Below, in pieces: positions 39,701 through 42,700 of a stretch of DNA of 64,000 bases (its first letter is position 1; every line of letters begins with the position of its first letter). Under the pieces are notes generated by a model. That model ran no database searches. It worked only from the letters and a program-made list of their open reading frames with translations, and was not told the origin of the DNA. Position numbers and translations under genes: made by a program. Origin of the DNA: Limnephilus marmoratus (taxonomy: Eukaryota; Arthropoda; Insecta; Trichoptera; Limnephilidae); NCBI GenBank assembly GCA_917880885.1, contig OU862928.1, positions 7,893,721 through 7,957,720 of the forward strand, read 5' to 3'.

Positions 39701-42700
39701 AATAACAAAACATTGTTTTGAGACAAAAAATAATACCACAATATTATTCTTAACAGTGGCGTATGGTCCGTAGAAAAATATACCTACCTATTTATCAAAA
39801 CTATTATTTATCTTAAACATAATCTACATACTATGAACAGCTGTATATATAGATCCTAACTGCATCTAATCTTTAATTTTTGTATTGGATACTGCCGCCA
39901 TGGGTTGACCGTTGACCCACAGTGTCCTTCTTGACAATATCAAGGAGGATACGGTGGTTCTACTTATGTCGACAGAATAACATTTATTCCCACACATGGG
40001 AACACCTGCCGCCAATCCTCTGTTGCGGTTACCAAGCGGTTGGCGGCAGGCGGGCTATCTTGTGCTAAACGGTAACATTGCGCTCGTGCTACTCTCGATT
40101 TACGCGAAAGTTTTAGCGCCAAATTTTTAACTTGCGGGATCCGCGGATCCGCGCTTTGAAGGTGCGGGATTGCAATCCCTAATTGTATATGCTTGTTTTA
40201 TTAATAATTTCTGAATGAATTTTGCCATTTTTCCAACATATTTTAAATGTCTTGTTATTTCTTATGTTGAAGAAGTCCTAAAAACGTCTCTGGCAAATTA
40301 GAGGTTAACCGGTGATGGGCCGGAGACGCGCCGGCGCGCGCGTAGTATGCGCATGCGTGAGAAAATAATTCAAATATTTGAATAAAATTTTCGACCAAAA
40401 ACTTTTGGTCTGCGATTTTGGCCCTTCTATGTACAGAATTTGTATGAAGAACACGGTCAGAATCGCTTGCGCTAACATCATAGATGATATAGCCACTAGT
40501 TTCATTCACCTTGCAACCCCAGAATATTTTTAAAACGATTTTGTCTATGACTTAGAAACGTCAGATTTTGCCGCTGTGAATTTAACCGTCGCTATCAATG
40601 CGTGTTCCGCAACTAAAACATCGTAAAACCTATTAATTTACGTAGTTAATGCAAGTAATGTTGTTTTGGTAGATAGTTTATTGTTCTAGGAACATGTTTC
40701 AGTCAATGAAATATACGATAGCTCAAAATTAATCAATAAAACATTCAATTCAAAATTCAAAGTGGTGCTTTTTAGTGAATTTTCGTGAAATGGCGTGGCC
40801 TTTGACCGGTTAATTTAAACTTTGAATGAAGAAATTCAGACGAAAATTCTATGAGCTACGTTCCAGCCTACTGCAAAAACGTAGTTTTTAGAAAACGCGT
40901 TAAAGTTTGTTTTTTTTTTGCCGGGCCGCTCCGTTTTTGTTTTCTGTCCTACCTGCTTGGTGCGCACTGCTCCTAACTATATTTCAAGGTCGAATTTGAT
41001 GCTATAACTTTGGAATTGTATTTTCCACATGTGCAGGAAGATTTTTAGTCAAAAAAAGTCGATTTTTTTGTATCGACTGGACCAGACTTCCTGTTTGATC
41101 ATTGAATGGTTGTTATTTTTGTAGATATTGGCAGACTGGAAGAACTACAAGAGCAGCATGGCGTCCCTGGTCCCCCGCTGCAACATGTGTCTGGCCGCCG
41201 TGCAGTCTGCTGATGGAGTGGTTCCTCGCGTGGAGATCCGCGAGATGTGCTACATGCTGCTGCTGAACTGCGGCGAGTGGGCGGCGCTGTCGGAGGGGAG
41301 CGCGGGGGGAGGTGCGCGGGCCTCGGGGCCGGCGGAGGCCCTGGCCACGGCCTGTCAGCAACTCACGCGCACCCGCCAAGCCAAGCGCGCCCCCAAGGAC
41401 CTCTGGGACATGGGTATTTACACATTTATTTTATTCAAAATGTCTGGTTACTACATATTACGTGGTGTATTATTTTTTATAATTTTTTTTTGTTATTATT
41501 CTTTACTTGCTACTTGCTAGCTTGGGCCGTTTGTAGCAAGTAGTCTAGGGATACATTTTTATTATGATAAAAATTCAAAATTAAACAAGCGTTGTCTTAT
41601 AATTATTAAAACATTTCAAGAATAATCAATATATATTATAAAATAAAGTATACAAATGTGTGCGCCCTTCTTAAACTCAGAAACGAGTCCCGATACGATC
41701 AAGGGAGTTATATAGTATGGTAGCCCTCTATCCCACATCCATGAAGAAGGTTCCCTTTTTACCTGAAGGGCGTGTTTTTGAAGATATAAGGGCTAGTGCG
41801 CACTAGCGGTCATTGGGCGTTTAACCGCGCGCGGCTGGCCGCCATCTTGACTATATGTACTAGGCGGTTGCGGTTTAGTTTGCTCATCACTGCTGAGTTA
41901 GCACGTACCCGCCCAGCCATGAATTTCGACACAGAAAAATTTTTCGTTGAAACTCAACAACGAGAAGCTATTTGGAATTGTGAAGGAACAGCATATAAGA
42001 ACAGAGAATTGAAGCGCAAACAATGGGAAGAGATAGTAAATATTTTTGTAAATAGGAGACTATGTATGTTGCTGTTATATTTCGTCGAAACAACGCTGGC
42101 GCGGTTCAACAGCGGCTGGCCGCCATGGCGGCGAGCCGCTTGTTTCAACCGCGTCAGGCAGCTAGTCGCTTAGCTGAATCGCCCACGCGGCTGACTGCTA
42201 GTGCGCACAAGCCCTAAGGGCTGGAAGTTTCACCTTCTAGAAATTTCTAGAACAGTCCAGAACATTTGAGAGTATTTGAGAGAATTCCACAACATTTCAG
42301 AACATCCCGGAACATTCTGGAATGTTTGGGAATGGGGAATCATTGTGGAAAATTCCAGAACACTCTCGAATGTTGTACAATGTTCTGGAACATTGTGGAC
42401 CATTCAAAGCCTTTTTTGTATGGGTGGGGCTTCCCATTTTAGGGGTATATAAAGTAAGATCCGTCGTGGGTTTGAACGTTAGTTCAATCTCACGTCAACT
42501 TCCCGAGTAAAGCCGGGCACCCCAGCTAGGGTTGAATAAATCAAAACAATAGAGATAAATAAAGCAAAAGACAAGTAAAAAATTGATTGTGCGTTATATT
42601 GTACAATTTAAAATATACGTAAACATTACAAGGAAACATATCATAGGTCCCTACTATGAAATATTTAATATCTGGGTGTTTCATCAGGTGACCAGACAAC

